59,923 nt of DNA, taken from Candidatus Zhuqueibacterota bacterium (lineage in GTDB: Bacteria > Zhuqueibacterota > Zhuqueibacteria > Thermofontimicrobiales > Sulfurfontimicrobiaceae). Numbering within the stretch: position 1 is the stretch's first letter; each line of letters starts with the position of its first letter. The position numbers and the translations under genes were made by a program. Below are positions 44,517 to 54,083 of this stretch, one piece after another. The DNA lies in assembly GCA_016927835.1 (NCBI GenBank), contig JAFGMA010000021.1:1-59923 (forward strand), read 5' to 3'. Below the pieces are notes generated by a model, which saw nothing but the letters and a program-made list of their open reading frames with translations, ran no database searches and was not told where the DNA came from.

Positions 44517-46208
44517 ATGAAAAATCAAAACCCGAACCAAACCGATTTTATTTCAACCGATACACTGGATCGTAAATGGATCGATGTCAATATTCCCTGC
44601 AAAGCAGCCTGCCCCATTATGACTGATATACCGGGCTATATTCAGGCGATCATGGAAGAGGATTACGAAACCGCTTACCAGATCAATCGGATGGATAATG
44701 TCCTGCCCGGCGTGCTTGGGCGCGTTTGTGACCGCCCCTGTGAAGCTGTGTGCCGGCATGGCAGGGATGGATTGGGCGATCCGGTTTCCATCTGCTTCCT
44801 GAAACGATCTGCCGCGGATTTCGGGATGACACCGCCTCAACTCTCTTTCAAATCCAATGGCAAAGCCGTATGCATTATAGGCGCTGGTCCAGCCGGATTA
44901 ACTGCGGCGAACGATCTCGCTCTAAGAGGCTACAGCGTCATGATTCTCGAGCAATTCGATGAGCCGGGCGGAATGCTGCGTTACGGCATTCCGCAGTTCC
45001 GGCTTCCTTATTCGGTGGTTGCGAATGACGTTGCGTCGATTCTGCAGCTCGGTGTCACCCTTCGAACCAATCAGCGCGTCCCGGATGAACGTGGGATTCA
45101 GAAATTAGCCACTCAATTTGATGCTGTCATTCTCGCCGGCGGCTGCATGCTCCCAAAAAAAATAAAATTATCGGGAATCGACAGCAAGGGATTTTATTGG
45201 GGACTGGATTTCATGATGGCTGCGAACCAGGAGACGCTGTCAACCAGTTTCAAAAAGGTAGTCGTCATCGGCGGCGGATTTACTTCTGTTGATTGCGCGC
45301 GGATGGCGCATCGCCTGGGCGCCGAACAGGTCATCATGGCGTACCGCCGAATTAAAGATGATATGTATATTGGCAAACACGAATTGGAAGCGATGGAAGC
45401 CGAAGGCATCGAATTCGCATTTTTGGTATCGCCCGAAGATTTGGTTATCCGAGACGGCAGCGTGACAGGCGTCAAGTTTATCCGAAACAGCATCGAAAAA
45501 GATCGCTCGCTGAAACCAATTCCGGATTCTGAATTCATCATGGAAGCCGATGCAGCGATTTTCGCAATTGGGCAGGGCGCAGAAAGCGACCTGCCGGGAA
45601 CAGAGGAAACCCGGCATCCCGATAATTTTTTCATTGCCGGCGATTTCCGGAATGGTGCCTCGACCGTGATTGAAGCCGCCGCCCACGGACGCCACATCGC
45701 GCGCAATGTCCATCAATTTCTTTCCGGAATTGAAGGCTACCAGGATTTGGTCCATATTCGGGAAATCCCGCAAACCGGTCGCGAGCGCGATTATGATTTC
45801 ATTCCCCGGCAGCCGATGGATGAAATTCCGTTGATCGAGCGCCGGGAGAAAACCAGGGAAGTCGAAATCGGCTTTTCGCGAGAGAAGGCATTAATCGAAG
45901 CCCGGCGCTGCTATCTCTGCCATTACAATTTCCAAATCGACATCGACCGCTGCATCTATTGCCTTGCGTGTATCGATGTAATGCCGGTGAACTGCATCAA
46001 AATGGCAAAAGGATTTCAAATTTCACCAGGTGGAGATTTGCACTACCTTGAAACGCACCTCTGGAGCGAGGTGCAGGCGATTGTGATTGATAATGATAAC
46101 TGCATTCGTTGCGGCAATTGCGTACGTGCCTGCCCGGTTGAGTGCATCTCCATATCAAAATATAGTCTGGAAGTGGCTGAGCAACCAATGATGGCAACAA
46201 AGGAGTGA
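44517..46208 (+). CDS. GltD-like FAD/NAD(P) oxidoreductase with ferredoxin domain
   Basis: 563 aa from the ATG at 44517 (GGCGGAG upstream; a TTG three bases earlier is possible). N-terminal cysteines (CKAACP, GRVCDRPCEAVCRHG) form the GltD-type Fe-S domain; GAGPAGLTAANDLALRG and GGGFTSVDCARMAHRLG are the FAD and NAD(P) sites. The C-terminal tail has ferredoxin motifs CIYCLACIDVMPVNC and CIRCGNCVRACPVEC; in the first, the usual CP cysteine is Met489. The enzyme probably links NAD(P)H to ferredoxin or the neighbouring oxidoreductases. Confidence 0.88.
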   Translation: MKNQNPNQTDFISTDTLDRKWIDVNIPCKAACPIMTDIPGYIQAIMEEDYETAYQINRMDNVLPGVLGRVCDRPCEAVCRHGRDGLGDPVSICFLKRSAADFGMTPPQLSFKSNGKAVCIIGAGPAGLTAANDLALRGYSVMILEQFDEPGGMLRYGIPQFRLPYSVVANDVASILQLGVTLRTNQRVPDERGIQKLATQFDAVILAGGCMLPKKIKLSGIDSKGFYWGLDFMMAANQETLSTSFKKVVVIGGGFTSVDCARMAHRLGAEQVIMAYRRIKDDMYIGKHELEAMEAEGIEFAFLVSPEDLVIRDGSVTGVKFIRNSIEKDRSLKPIPDSEFIMEADAAIFAIGQGAESDLPGTEETRHPDNFFIAGDFRNGASTVIEAAAHGRHIARNVHQFLSGIEGYQDLVHIREIPQTGRERDYDFIPRQPMDEIPLIERREKTREVEIGFSREKALIEARRCYLCHYNFQIDIDRCIYCLACIDVMPVNCIKMAKGFQISPGGDLHYLETHLWSEVQAIVIDNDNCIRCGNCVRACPVECISISKYSLEVAEQPMMATKE

Positions 46209-46214
46209 TTTTCA

Positions 46215-47216
46215 ATGAAATACGTTATTATCGGTGCCGGGATTGCGGGCGTTACAGCAGCCAAAAATATTAAACAGATTGAATCCGGTGCAGACGTGGT
46301 TGTCATTGGGGAAGAATCCCATTTCCCATATAATCGCTTTCTTTTAACCGAATACCTGAGCGGGGCGATTCACGAGGACGCATTATTTTATCTGCCGCCG
46401 GATTTTTTCAGAATGAAAAATATCCAGTTTCGAAAAGGGCAGCGCGTCAAATCCATCTCAACAACTGAAAAAACTGTCAAGCTGGCGCACAACGAGGTAA
46501 TGCCCTATGACCGGCTCCTCATTGCTACCGGTGGCTCTCCTGCGCTGGGACCTGTTTTGCGACGCTTCGAACGCCATATCCAGCGCTATTATTCATTGAC
46601 CGATATCCTCGTTCTTAAGGATAAATTGAAATCTATCGCGCACTGTGTCGTTTCCGGCAGCGGCTTGAGCACACTGGATCTGCTCTGCGGATTGTGCAAC
46701 CTGGGAAAACGCATCACCTATATCACCCGCAGCGAAAAAGCGAAATTTCCGGTGATAAAAAGCCAATTCGATGGTACATTGCATGAATTCCTGCAAAATA
46801 AAGGCATTGAGATCCTGTCGAAAGACCAGATAGTTGAAATCGAAAAAGCGGGTGGGCGTTATCGCGTTGCCACGTTGAACCAAAACGAAATTGTGACAGA
46901 TATTGTTTTCGGGTCCGACTACTATCAACCCGAGCTCTCCTGCATCGCAGACACACCGATTGAAAAAAAGCTGGGCATCCTGGTCGATCAGCATCTCAAA
47001 ACATCGGTATCCGACATCTATGCTGCCGGCGATTGCGTTGAAATTTATCACCCGGTGCTCAAAAATTACTGGATCAATTTCGGCTGGCCCAATGCGATCG
47101 CCCAGGGTGAAATTGCCGGCAAAAACATGGCGGGCGAGGATAAGGTGTATAGCATTCGGGAAACATTGGTGTTTAATTTGATGGGGAAAGCCCTGAAAGC
47201 ACGCTGGTGGGAATAA
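46215..47216 (+). CDS. FAD/NAD-dependent pyridine-nucleotide disulfide-type oxidoreductase
   Basis: 333 aa. IIGAGIAGVTAAKNIKQI (FAD loop), LLIATGGSPALGP and YAAGDCVEIYHP are typical of the rubredoxin-reductase/NirB-N-terminal group. The NAD-binding loop (VVSGSGLSTLDLLCGL) is present but less typical. It lies 6 nt after the GltD-like gene with AAGGAG before the ATG, so the two work together in electron bifurcation or transfer to rubredoxin or ferredoxin (inference). About 60 residues shorter at the C-terminus than the usual rubredoxin reductase. Confidence 0.85.
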   Translation: MKYVIIGAGIAGVTAAKNIKQIESGADVVVIGEESHFPYNRFLLTEYLSGAIHEDALFYLPPDFFRMKNIQFRKGQRVKSISTTEKTVKLAHNEVMPYDRLLIATGGSPALGPVLRRFERHIQRYYSLTDILVLKDKLKSIAHCVVSGSGLSTLDLLCGLCNLGKRITYITRSEKAKFPVIKSQFDGTLHEFLQNKGIEILSKDQIVEIEKAGGRYRVATLNQNEIVTDIVFGSDYYQPELSCIADTPIEKKLGILVDQHLKTSVSDIYAAGDCVEIYHPVLKNYWINFGWPNAIAQGEIAGKNMAGEDKVYSIRETLVFNLMGKALKARWWE

Positions 47217-47450
47217 GCGCGCATCGCAGTCAGGATTCGGTTACAACTATAATTTGATTAATTTTAGCTGCCTATAAATTAATATCAACCTTGATATTTG
47301 AAGATTTACGTACGGGACTTCGGAAATTCAAGTGCATATCGGAAGAGCCGTTTATCAGGATTTTTCCGCGCAAAGCGTTTCAAATAGCGCTACTTGCACA
47401 ATGTAATTACACCACTGCTTGAGCAGACTTCAAAAGCATGAGACCGGATT

Positions 47451-49208
47451 ATGAAAGTTGCTGAATTGACAATTCGATTTTGCGGAATTGCCGGAGACGG
47501 GGTCGTGACATCAGGACGCATTCTCGCCAATGTGTGTTCCGATTTCGGATTGAATGCCATGGTCAATGATATTTACAGTGCAGAAATTCGAGGGCTGGGT
47601 AAAAGCACCACCAGTGTACGCTTCTCCACCAGGAAAGTACTGAGCATGGGCGACGGGATCGACATGCTGGTTGGCATGGCGGATAGGGAATCGATCTCTG
47701 AATTAAATGACGTAAAGCCCGAATGCTGCGTTATTTATGATAACAGCACGCCGGGCGACATTAAAACAGAAGACAGCCTGGCAGCGCACATCCCGCCGGA
47801 ACTGCATGGGTATGGCGTGCCCCTGAAGTGGTTGGCGAATCAGGCATCGGGATCGAACACCGGCAGAAATCTCGTGGCAATGGGCGCACTGTGTTACCTT
47901 TATTCCTTGCCGGAAACCTATTTTATCAATCACATAAAAAAGCTGTTCGGACGCAAAGGCGAGCGTATCGTTGAAGTCAATGTTAAAGCGTTCCAATTGG
48001 GATTTGTATATTGCGAAGAAAATTACCCGCTGCGACACGAATTTGAGGCGCCACCAAAACCGGTGAAACAAAACCTGATCGGCGGAAACGAAGCTGTTTG
48101 CAAAGGCGCGATTGATTGGGGATTGAAATTTTTCGCCGGCTACCCAATCACGCCGGCGACAAAAATTATGGAAATTGCTGCCAAAGAGCTGCCGAAACGG
48201 AATGGCTGGACGATCCAGGTTGAAGATGAAATTGCGGCTATTTCGGCGGTGGTCGGCGCCGGATTCGCGGGAAAGCGCGCAATGACAGCCACGGCAGGTC
48301 CCGGTTTGTCGCTCATGAGCGAAATGATCAACCTGGCGGTCATGGCAGAAATCCCGGCAGTGATTGTAAATGTACAGCGCGGCGGCCCGTCAACCGGTTT
48401 GCCCACCAAAGTGGAACAGAGTGATTTGAATATCGCGCTCTATGGTGGCGCGGGCGATTCGCCGCGGGTGGTGATTGCCCCATCAGATTCGGAAGAATGT
48501 TACCGCAGTATACAACTCGCGCTTGATCTCGCGGAAAAATACCAGACGCCCGTGATTCTCCTCAGCGACCTGTTTCTCGGACAACGCATCGAAACGGTCG
48601 CTCTTGAAGAAAACATCGATACCGAGCGATGCACCCGGAAAAAACCCTTCGCGGATCACTTGAAAGACTATGTGCGCTATCAACTCACCGATGATGGCAT
48701 TTCGCCGCTCATTGTTCCCGGAGAACCGGGTGCTTTTTATACGGTAACCGGTCTGGAACATACGACGAAGGGTACTCCAAACTATGAATCGGAAGTACAT
48801 CAGAGGATGACCGAAAAGCGCTTCAGGAAGTTCGAAGCGATGCAGAAGGAGCTGCCTCCTGCTGAAGTTTTGGGCGACGCCGAGGCAAAAATCGGATTGG
48901 TGAGTTGGGGTTCGACTGTCGGCGCTATTTTGGAGGGCATGGAAATCGCCAGAAAACAAGGGGTAAAATCCAGGCTCATTAAATCGATGATGATCAATCC
49001 ACAACATGAGGCATCATTCCGGGAATTTTTCAATACTTGCGAAGCGATCATCGTTCCCGAAATGAATTTTCAGGGGCAATATGCTGCCCTGCTGAAATCG
49101 CGCTACGGCATTCAGCCCATTGAAATGCAGGTACCGGCAGTGAATCCGGTGAGCCCCGGGAAAATCGCGAACAAAATTGCGGAGGTTGCGCATGCGAAAC
49201 GCCTATAG
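47451..49208 (+). CDS. 2-oxoacid:ferredoxin oxidoreductase, second gamma-alpha subunit
   Basis: 585 aa, same architecture as the protein at 37428: gamma domain about 5-185 (FCGIAGDGVVTSGRILAN) and alpha domain about 205-580 (GGNEAVCKGAIDWG, FAGYPITPATKIME, QVEDEIAAISAVVGAGFAGKRAMTATAGPG). The differences between the two proteins are extensive, so they are old paralogues with probably different substrates. A weak ribosome site precedes the ATG. The beta gene overlaps its end by 17 nt. Confidence 0.93.
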   Translation: MKVAELTIRFCGIAGDGVVTSGRILANVCSDFGLNAMVNDIYSAEIRGLGKSTTSVRFSTRKVLSMGDGIDMLVGMADRESISELNDVKPECCVIYDNSTPGDIKTEDSLAAHIPPELHGYGVPLKWLANQASGSNTGRNLVAMGALCYLYSLPETYFINHIKKLFGRKGERIVEVNVKAFQLGFVYCEENYPLRHEFEAPPKPVKQNLIGGNEAVCKGAIDWGLKFFAGYPITPATKIMEIAAKELPKRNGWTIQVEDEIAAISAVVGAGFAGKRAMTATAGPGLSLMSEMINLAVMAEIPAVIVNVQRGGPSTGLPTKVEQSDLNIALYGGAGDSPRVVIAPSDSEECYRSIQLALDLAEKYQTPVILLSDLFLGQRIETVALEENIDTERCTRKKPFADHLKDYVRYQLTDDGISPLIVPGEPGAFYTVTGLEHTTKGTPNYESEVHQRMTEKRFRKFEAMQKELPPAEVLGDAEAKIGLVSWGSTVGAILEGMEIARKQGVKSRLIKSMMINPQHEASFREFFNTCEAIIVPEMNFQGQYAALLKSRYGIQPIEMQVPAVNPVSPGKIANKIAEVAHAKRL

Positions 49209-50046
49209 CAAACGTTCGGTCATTGACGGGATCAACAGCGCCAAAACCTCTGGCACGCAAGTCTGGCGCGACAACCTGCCCACCTGGTGCCCCGGCTGCG
49301 GTCATTTCGCAGCGCTGCACGGTTTGTATGAATCGCTCAATATTTTGAAAGTTTCGCCCAAAGATACCGTTCTCGTTTCGGGCATCGGATGCTCAGGCAG
49401 ATTTCCATTCTTCAGCAAAGGCTTTGGATTACACGCGCTGCACGGCAGAGCGATTCCGGTTGCCACCGGCGTCAAAATCGCAAATCCGGAGCTTTGCGTG
49501 GTGGTCGTTGGTGGTGATGGCGACGGCGTTGGCATCGGCGGGGGGCATTTCCCGCATGCCGCTAGGAATAATCTCGATTTAACCTATATTTTACTCGACA
49601 ACAGCATCTACGGCTTGACCAAAGGTCAGATTTCCCCAACCTCGCCGGTGGGCATGGTGAGCGCAACCTCGCCTTACGGAAATATCGCGCATCCGCTGAA
49701 TCCGACAACGCTGGCTCTGGCGTATGGTGCCACGTTCGTCGCCAGAGTCTTTTCGCGCGAACGACAATTCGTCTCAGAAATCGTCACTCAGGCAATTCGG
49801 CACCAAGGATTTTCAATGGTGCATGTACTTTCGCCTTGCGTGGAATTCAACAAGCAAATTACGTACACAAGCTGGCAGGAAACGGTGGCCCGTTTGCCGG
49901 ATGATTATCATCCCGATGATCGGAACGATGCCATGAAGCTGGCGGAAAGCAAGCACCCGATTCATCTGGGCGTGTTCTTTGAAAGCAACATCCCGACGTT
50001 CGAAGAAGAAATGAAACGAATCCAGCAGAAAGCTCGACAGGGCTGA
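49192..50046 (+). CDS. 2-oxoacid:ferredoxin oxidoreductase, second beta subunit
   Basis: 284 aa from the ATG at 49192 (GGAGG upstream, inside the end of the alpha gene). The TPP site reads VVVGGDGDGVGIGGGHF and DNSIYGLTKGQISPTS; cysteines in TWCPGCGHF, GIGCSGRF and LSPCVEF are the [4Fe-4S] ligands. Completes the second KorAB-type enzyme. No delta or ferredoxin subunit follows; the next genes are rubrerythrin-like. Confidence 0.93.
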   Translation: MRNAYSKRSVIDGINSAKTSGTQVWRDNLPTWCPGCGHFAALHGLYESLNILKVSPKDTVLVSGIGCSGRFPFFSKGFGLHALHGRAIPVATGVKIANPELCVVVVGGDGDGVGIGGGHFPHAARNNLDLTYILLDNSIYGLTKGQISPTSPVGMVSATSPYGNIAHPLNPTTLALAYGATFVARVFSRERQFVSEIVTQAIRHQGFSMVHVLSPCVEFNKQITYTSWQETVARLPDDYHPDDRNDAMKLAESKHPIHLGVFFESNIPTFEEEMKRIQQKARQG

Positions 50047-50174
50047 TGCGGCAACCGAGTTGACAGGAAAATAGTCAGATCGAGCTGTTTGCGATGGATT
50101 GATTAAAGAAGGCGTCATAACAAATACGTTTTTTCCCGAAATCAGATAAACCGCTAACAAAGGAGAGGCGCAAT

Positions 50175-50699
50175 ATGTCTAAGCAAAAAAAGGACGTAGC
50201 AGAGATCCTGAAAACGGCAATAGAAATCGAAAATAATGGATTGATCACCTTTTTAAAATTCGCGCGTCAAACAAAGGATGAAACCGGCAAAAATATATTC
50301 ATCCAATTGGCAATTGATGAACATCAGCATCGCTTGATCCTGGAAAAGCAGTTGAACCAGTTGCTCGAGGGAAAGATATGGCAATCCATAAAAATACCGC
50401 AGTCGGAAATTGAACGCATTGCCCCGACACTCAGCGAGAGGCTCCGGAAAACGAAGGGCGAATCCGGTTCAAAAGAAGTGGATGCGCTGAATACTGCATT
50501 GGATTTGGAGCGCAAAGCCGCCCAGTTTTTTCGCGACAAGGCAGAAGCGGTGGATGACACACAAGCCAAAGCACTATTCCTGAGATTAGCCGAATGGGAG
50601 GATTCGCATTACAATATCATTCAAGCAGAGCTGGATGCGATCAACAACACAGGATTCTGGTTCGGGATCCCAGAATTTCAGATGGATGGTAAATTCTAA
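50175..50699 (+). CDS. Rubrerythrin-like diiron protein
   Basis: 174 aa of two helical halves: AIEIENNGLITFLKFA with LAIDEHQHRLILEK, then ALDLERKAAQFFRDKA with LAEWEDSHYNIIQA, giving the paired E...ExxH ligand sets (here also DxxH in the second). No rubredoxin domain. AAAGGAG precedes the ATG. It is closest in plan to the protein at 34499. First of three such genes in a row. Confidence 0.87.
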   Translation: MSKQKKDVAEILKTAIEIENNGLITFLKFARQTKDETGKNIFIQLAIDEHQHRLILEKQLNQLLEGKIWQSIKIPQSEIERIAPTLSERLRKTKGESGSKEVDALNTALDLERKAAQFFRDKAEAVDDTQAKALFLRLAEWEDSHYNIIQAELDAINNTGFWFGIPEFQMDGKF

Positions 50700-50899
50700 A
50701 ATCGTTGTAATCATTTAGCGCACGAAATACACGGAATTGCACGAAAAAAACGCAGTCCGGGTTGAGCAGTTCAACGTTCACAGTTCCCGGTTGATGAATC
50801 CCGGGACACCATGAGGAGCCTTTAAAAAACACTTGAAATTGCCGGTTTAATGCTTGCAAATTATCAAATCATAAAAGAAAGCAAATAAGGAGCATCGGA

Positions 50900-51397
50900 A
50901 TGGATCACAAAGAGATCGGACTTTTGGAAGCAATCGAAATTGCGATGGAAGCAGAATTGAAAGCGCATCAATTTTATCGGGATGCCATAGCTAAAATCAC
51001 CAACGCGCGAGGCAAAAATTTGCTGCAACAACTCGCCGACTTCGAACATAACCATTACGATAAATTAACCGACTTGAAAAAATCACTGGCGAAACAAGGC
51101 AAATTTATCGAATATGAAGGCACGCAATTCAAGCCTTATAAAAGCGCGGTTCCGGCTGAAGTTGCGGGCAAAATTGAACCTGATAAAGAGAATGTGCTCA
51201 ATATCTTGAGCCTCGCCATCGAAGCTGAAACAAAGGCTGCGGCTAATTATCAAAAGCTGGCGCAGGAAACAGCCGATCCGCTGGGAAAGGATATGTTCAA
51301 AAAACTCTCTGAAGAAGAAACCCTGCACCGGCGCATTTTAAGCGATGAATTTTACCAGTTGAGTAATCGCGGTGAAATCTGGTTCTGGGGCGACTAG
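50900..51397 (+). CDS. Rubrerythrin-like diiron protein
   Basis: 165 aa; halves AIEIAMEAELKAHQFY/QLADFEHNHYDKL and SLAIEAETKAAANYQKLA/KLSEEETLHRRIL carry the ligand glutamates and histidines. The two halves are joined by a linker with EYEGTQFKPYKSA. AAGGAG precedes the ATG. It differs enough from its neighbours to be an older duplication. A peroxide-scavenging role is likely. Confidence 0.87.
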   Translation: MDHKEIGLLEAIEIAMEAELKAHQFYRDAIAKITNARGKNLLQQLADFEHNHYDKLTDLKKSLAKQGKFIEYEGTQFKPYKSAVPAEVAGKIEPDKENVLNILSLAIEAETKAAANYQKLAQETADPLGKDMFKKLSEEETLHRRILSDEFYQLSNRGEIWFWGD

Positions 51398-51645
51398 CGA
51401 TTCATCTGAGTGGCGAACGTGGCAATAAAATCTTTAATTTCGCTGCGGCTTATTCCTGTTTTAAAAGATTGGGAATTCTCTCCGTTGCTTTGGATTGACC
51501 GCAAGTTTTCACAAGAAGGCAACGATCTGATCGCGCTCGCTACCGAATACACGATATTATCCCTGACCGGGGAGCAACTCTGTTTATCCGCTCAGCGCAC
51601 AGCGAATTTCGCTATCAACAAAAAACCGAATGGAGAATGTAGCTC

Positions 51646-52107
51646 ATGGGACAATCACTAACGATACAAGAAGCGCTTAAAGTGGCGATTAACGCCGAAA
51701 TCAACGCGTACAATTTATACATGAATACACGGGACAAGGTCTCGAATGCCGGCACGAAAACCATGCTGAAAGAGCTGGCTGATCAGGAGTTGGGACATCG
51801 GAAGCTGCTGGAAAACGTGCTCGCAAAAGAGAACTATGAGGTGCTTGGCAGGAGTATTCCTCAGCAGAGCCAGGGCATCTCGGATTTTCTGGTAGTCTCA
51901 GAATTGCAGAAAGATGCCAGCCCGCAAGATGTGATAATTTTTGCGATGAATGAAGAACAGAAAGCCTTTAGATTCTACAGCGATTTGCAGGCGTACTTCA
52001 AAGGCTCCCAGTTGGAAACACTTTTCAGCAACCTTGCAGGGGAAGAACAGCAGCACAAACTCAAGCTCGAGAAAGAATATGAAGAGCACTTCATGAAGGA
52101 AAATTAG
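51646..52107 (+). CDS. Rubrerythrin-like diiron protein
   Basis: 153 aa, the shortest of the group, with KVAINAEINAYNLYMNT/ELADQELGHRKLL and FAMNEEQKAFRFYSDL/NLAGEEQQHKLKLEKEYEEHF as the two ligand pairs. GGAGAATG precedes the ATG. Its stop lies one base before the prenyltransferase start, so the two are translationally linked, tying a diiron protein to quinone synthesis. Confidence 0.87.
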   Translation: MGQSLTIQEALKVAINAEINAYNLYMNTRDKVSNAGTKTMLKELADQELGHRKLLENVLAKENYEVLGRSIPQQSQGISDFLVVSELQKDASPQDVIIFAMNEEQKAFRFYSDLQAYFKGSQLETLFSNLAGEEQQHKLKLEKEYEEHFMKEN

Positions 52108-52108
52108 C

Positions 52109-53221
52109 ATGCGAATCCAACCTGGCAGGGTGACGGTTTGGTGGCAGGCATTCCGCTATCATTTTGTTCCGCCGAGTTTTCTTCCCGCAATCCTCGGGAG
52201 TGTCATCGCCTGGGCGCTGACCGGAACATTTCATTTGTGGTTTTTCATCGCGACCGCAATCGGTGTTACGCTCAATCATATCGCGCTCAACATGACCGAC
52301 GACTATTTCGATTACAAGAACTCGGTTGACCGGGCAAAAAATCGGGAGAAAAATCCATACTCCGGCGGCAGCGGTACGCTGACCAGCGGATTAATCGCCC
52401 CCGCTCAGATGGCACTGGCATTCAAAGTCGGGTACACGCTCACGATCCTGATCGGTCTTTTTCTCAGCGCCGTGCGCGGCTTCCCGGTGCTGGCAATCGG
52501 CATCTTCGGAATGGGATCGGCTTATTATTACACGGCTCCCCCAATCAGGTACGGCTATCGCGGATGGGGCGAACTATCGCAACTGATCAATTTTAGCCTG
52601 ACCATTGGTATGGGAGCGTTCTGGGTTCAAAGCCAGACGTTTGCCGCGGAACCCTGCCTGGCATTGCTTCCGCTGGGCTTCATGATGTTCGCGATGATCA
52701 CTATCAATGAAATCCCGGATGAAACGGATGATCGGGAAGGGGGCAAAAGGACACTGGTGGTCATACTCGGCGCTGAGAAAGCGATATGGCTTTATGGATT
52801 GAGCATGTTGCTGGCATACCTCACCATCATTTTCTCAGCGGCGCTAAAAATGACCAGTGTCTGGACGCTGGCAGGCGCGTTTACCTTGCCATGGTTCATT
52901 AAAACGTTTCTCCTGCTGCGACGCTTTTATCGAAATCCACGAAAAATGGCGCCGGCAAATTTGCTCACGATACGAATTCATAACACGACCGGGCTGCTCC
53001 TGATCGTCGCTTACCTGGTTCAGGGAGCAATGAAAGCGGCGGGCATTTACAAGATGGTGCTTCCGATGGTGTTTTTGGCAATATTGTATATCCCGGCGGC
53101 GCTGCCTGTTTTTTTTACAAAAAACAAATCCGGCGGAAATGCGGAATATGAGATCGCCTCTCACGACAGGCATCCGGATCACGTACATGCTCCGCAAATC
53201 AAGTCAGTCGAAGGGAGATAA
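52109..53221 (+). CDS. menA: UbiA-family prenyltransferase (MenA-type)
   Basis: 370 aa with about nine membrane segments. The first aspartate motif is NMTDDYFDYKN (about 62-72) and the second is NEIPDETDDREGGKRTL (about 204-220), which bind the Mg-polyprenyl diphosphate. GGSGTLTSGLI after the first motif is typical of MenA (1,4-dihydroxy-2-naphthoate prenyltransferase), the membrane step of menaquinone synthesis. AGGAAAA precedes the ATG. Other UbiA members (haem O, chlorophyll) are less likely given the GGSGTL stretch. The respiratory complex downstream would use the product. Confidence 0.8.
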   Translation: MRIQPGRVTVWWQAFRYHFVPPSFLPAILGSVIAWALTGTFHLWFFIATAIGVTLNHIALNMTDDYFDYKNSVDRAKNREKNPYSGGSGTLTSGLIAPAQMALAFKVGYTLTILIGLFLSAVRGFPVLAIGIFGMGSAYYYTAPPIRYGYRGWGELSQLINFSLTIGMGAFWVQSQTFAAEPCLALLPLGFMMFAMITINEIPDETDDREGGKRTLVVILGAEKAIWLYGLSMLLAYLTIIFSAALKMTSVWTLAGAFTLPWFIKTFLLLRRFYRNPRKMAPANLLTIRIHNTTGLLLIVAYLVQGAMKAAGIYKMVLPMVFLAILYIPAALPVFFTKNKSGGNAEYEIASHDRHPDHVHAPQIKSVEGR

Positions 53222-53263
53222 TCTGAGATATTAATCAAATAATAAATTGGGAAGGGAAAAATC

Positions 53264-53977
53264 TTGGAAATTACGAACGACCAATTATCCAAAAATAATG
53301 GCAAGGACGGAAATGCGGCGTACGTTGCTGTCAATGCCAAGGTGTACGATGTTACAGAAAGCCGCCTGTGGAAAAACGGCGTGCACATGAACCGGCATCA
53401 GGCAGGTGAGGACTTGAGCGCAGCGCTTTCGGCGGCTCCCCATGGTGCGGAAGTCCTCAACAAGTTTTCTCAGCCAGGTACGCTGAAACCGGATGAAATG
53501 CCTGAATCATCACCCGTTCCCGGGTGGCTGATGAAGTTATTGGATGCTTACCCGTTTTTCAAACGCCATCCCCATCCGATGGTGGTGCATTTTCCCATGG
53601 CATTTTTTATCACCGCGCCGCTTTTTCTATTCTGGTATTATGTCATCGATCCGGCTCAATCCCTGCTGGACGCCGTTTTGTATATGCACATCCTGGGAAC
53701 ACTGGCGCTGCCGGTGGCACTCTTAACCGGTTGGCTCTCCTGGCTGGTAAATTACCTGGGCAAAGCCAATTCAAAAATTACGCAGAAAATCATCCTGTCC
53801 ATATTTGTGTTGATTGCGGACATCATCGTGCTGATTTCTCTGCTCAGCAATCCGGCTGTTTTGACAGATCCGGGCGGCATTCAACTAGCGATTCCGATTT
53901 TAATTTTTTCATATTTGCCGGTGGTCTCGATCATCGGGGCGCTTGGCGGTTCCCTGGTTTTTCCGGTTCACAAATGA
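53264..53977 (+). CDS. Cytochrome-b5-like domain fused to DUF2231 membrane domain
   Basis: 237 aa from a TTG with GGAAGGGA upstream. Residues about 1-75 are a short cytochrome-b5-like fold (AYVAVNAKVYDVT, WKNGVHMNRHQAGEDL, APHGAEVL), with two histidine positions that could ligate haem. Residues about 95-235 are a four-helix DUF2231 membrane domain beginning HPMVVHFPMAFF. It stands between MenA and the bd-like genes on the same strand and may carry electrons at the membrane (inference). Confidence 0.8.
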   Translation: MEITNDQLSKNNGKDGNAAYVAVNAKVYDVTESRLWKNGVHMNRHQAGEDLSAALSAAPHGAEVLNKFSQPGTLKPDEMPESSPVPGWLMKLLDAYPFFKRHPHPMVVHFPMAFFITAPLFLFWYYVIDPAQSLLDAVLYMHILGTLALPVALLTGWLSWLVNYLGKANSKITQKIILSIFVLIADIIVLISLLSNPAVLTDPGGIQLAIPILIFSYLPVVSIIGALGGSLVFPVHK

Positions 53978-54083
53978 TAGGCTTTAGGTGCGGCTTTACA
54001 ATTTGACATATCGGCGAAGCTGGGAACGGCATAGCAGCAAATTTTCTGACAGGTTTATGAATACACATCTATGAAATCCTGTT

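Noticed and set aside
51410..51661. Plus-strand frame of 83 codons between rubrerythrin-like genes
   Set aside because: GTG start without ribosome site, overlaps the next gene's start by 16 nt, no recognisable sequence.
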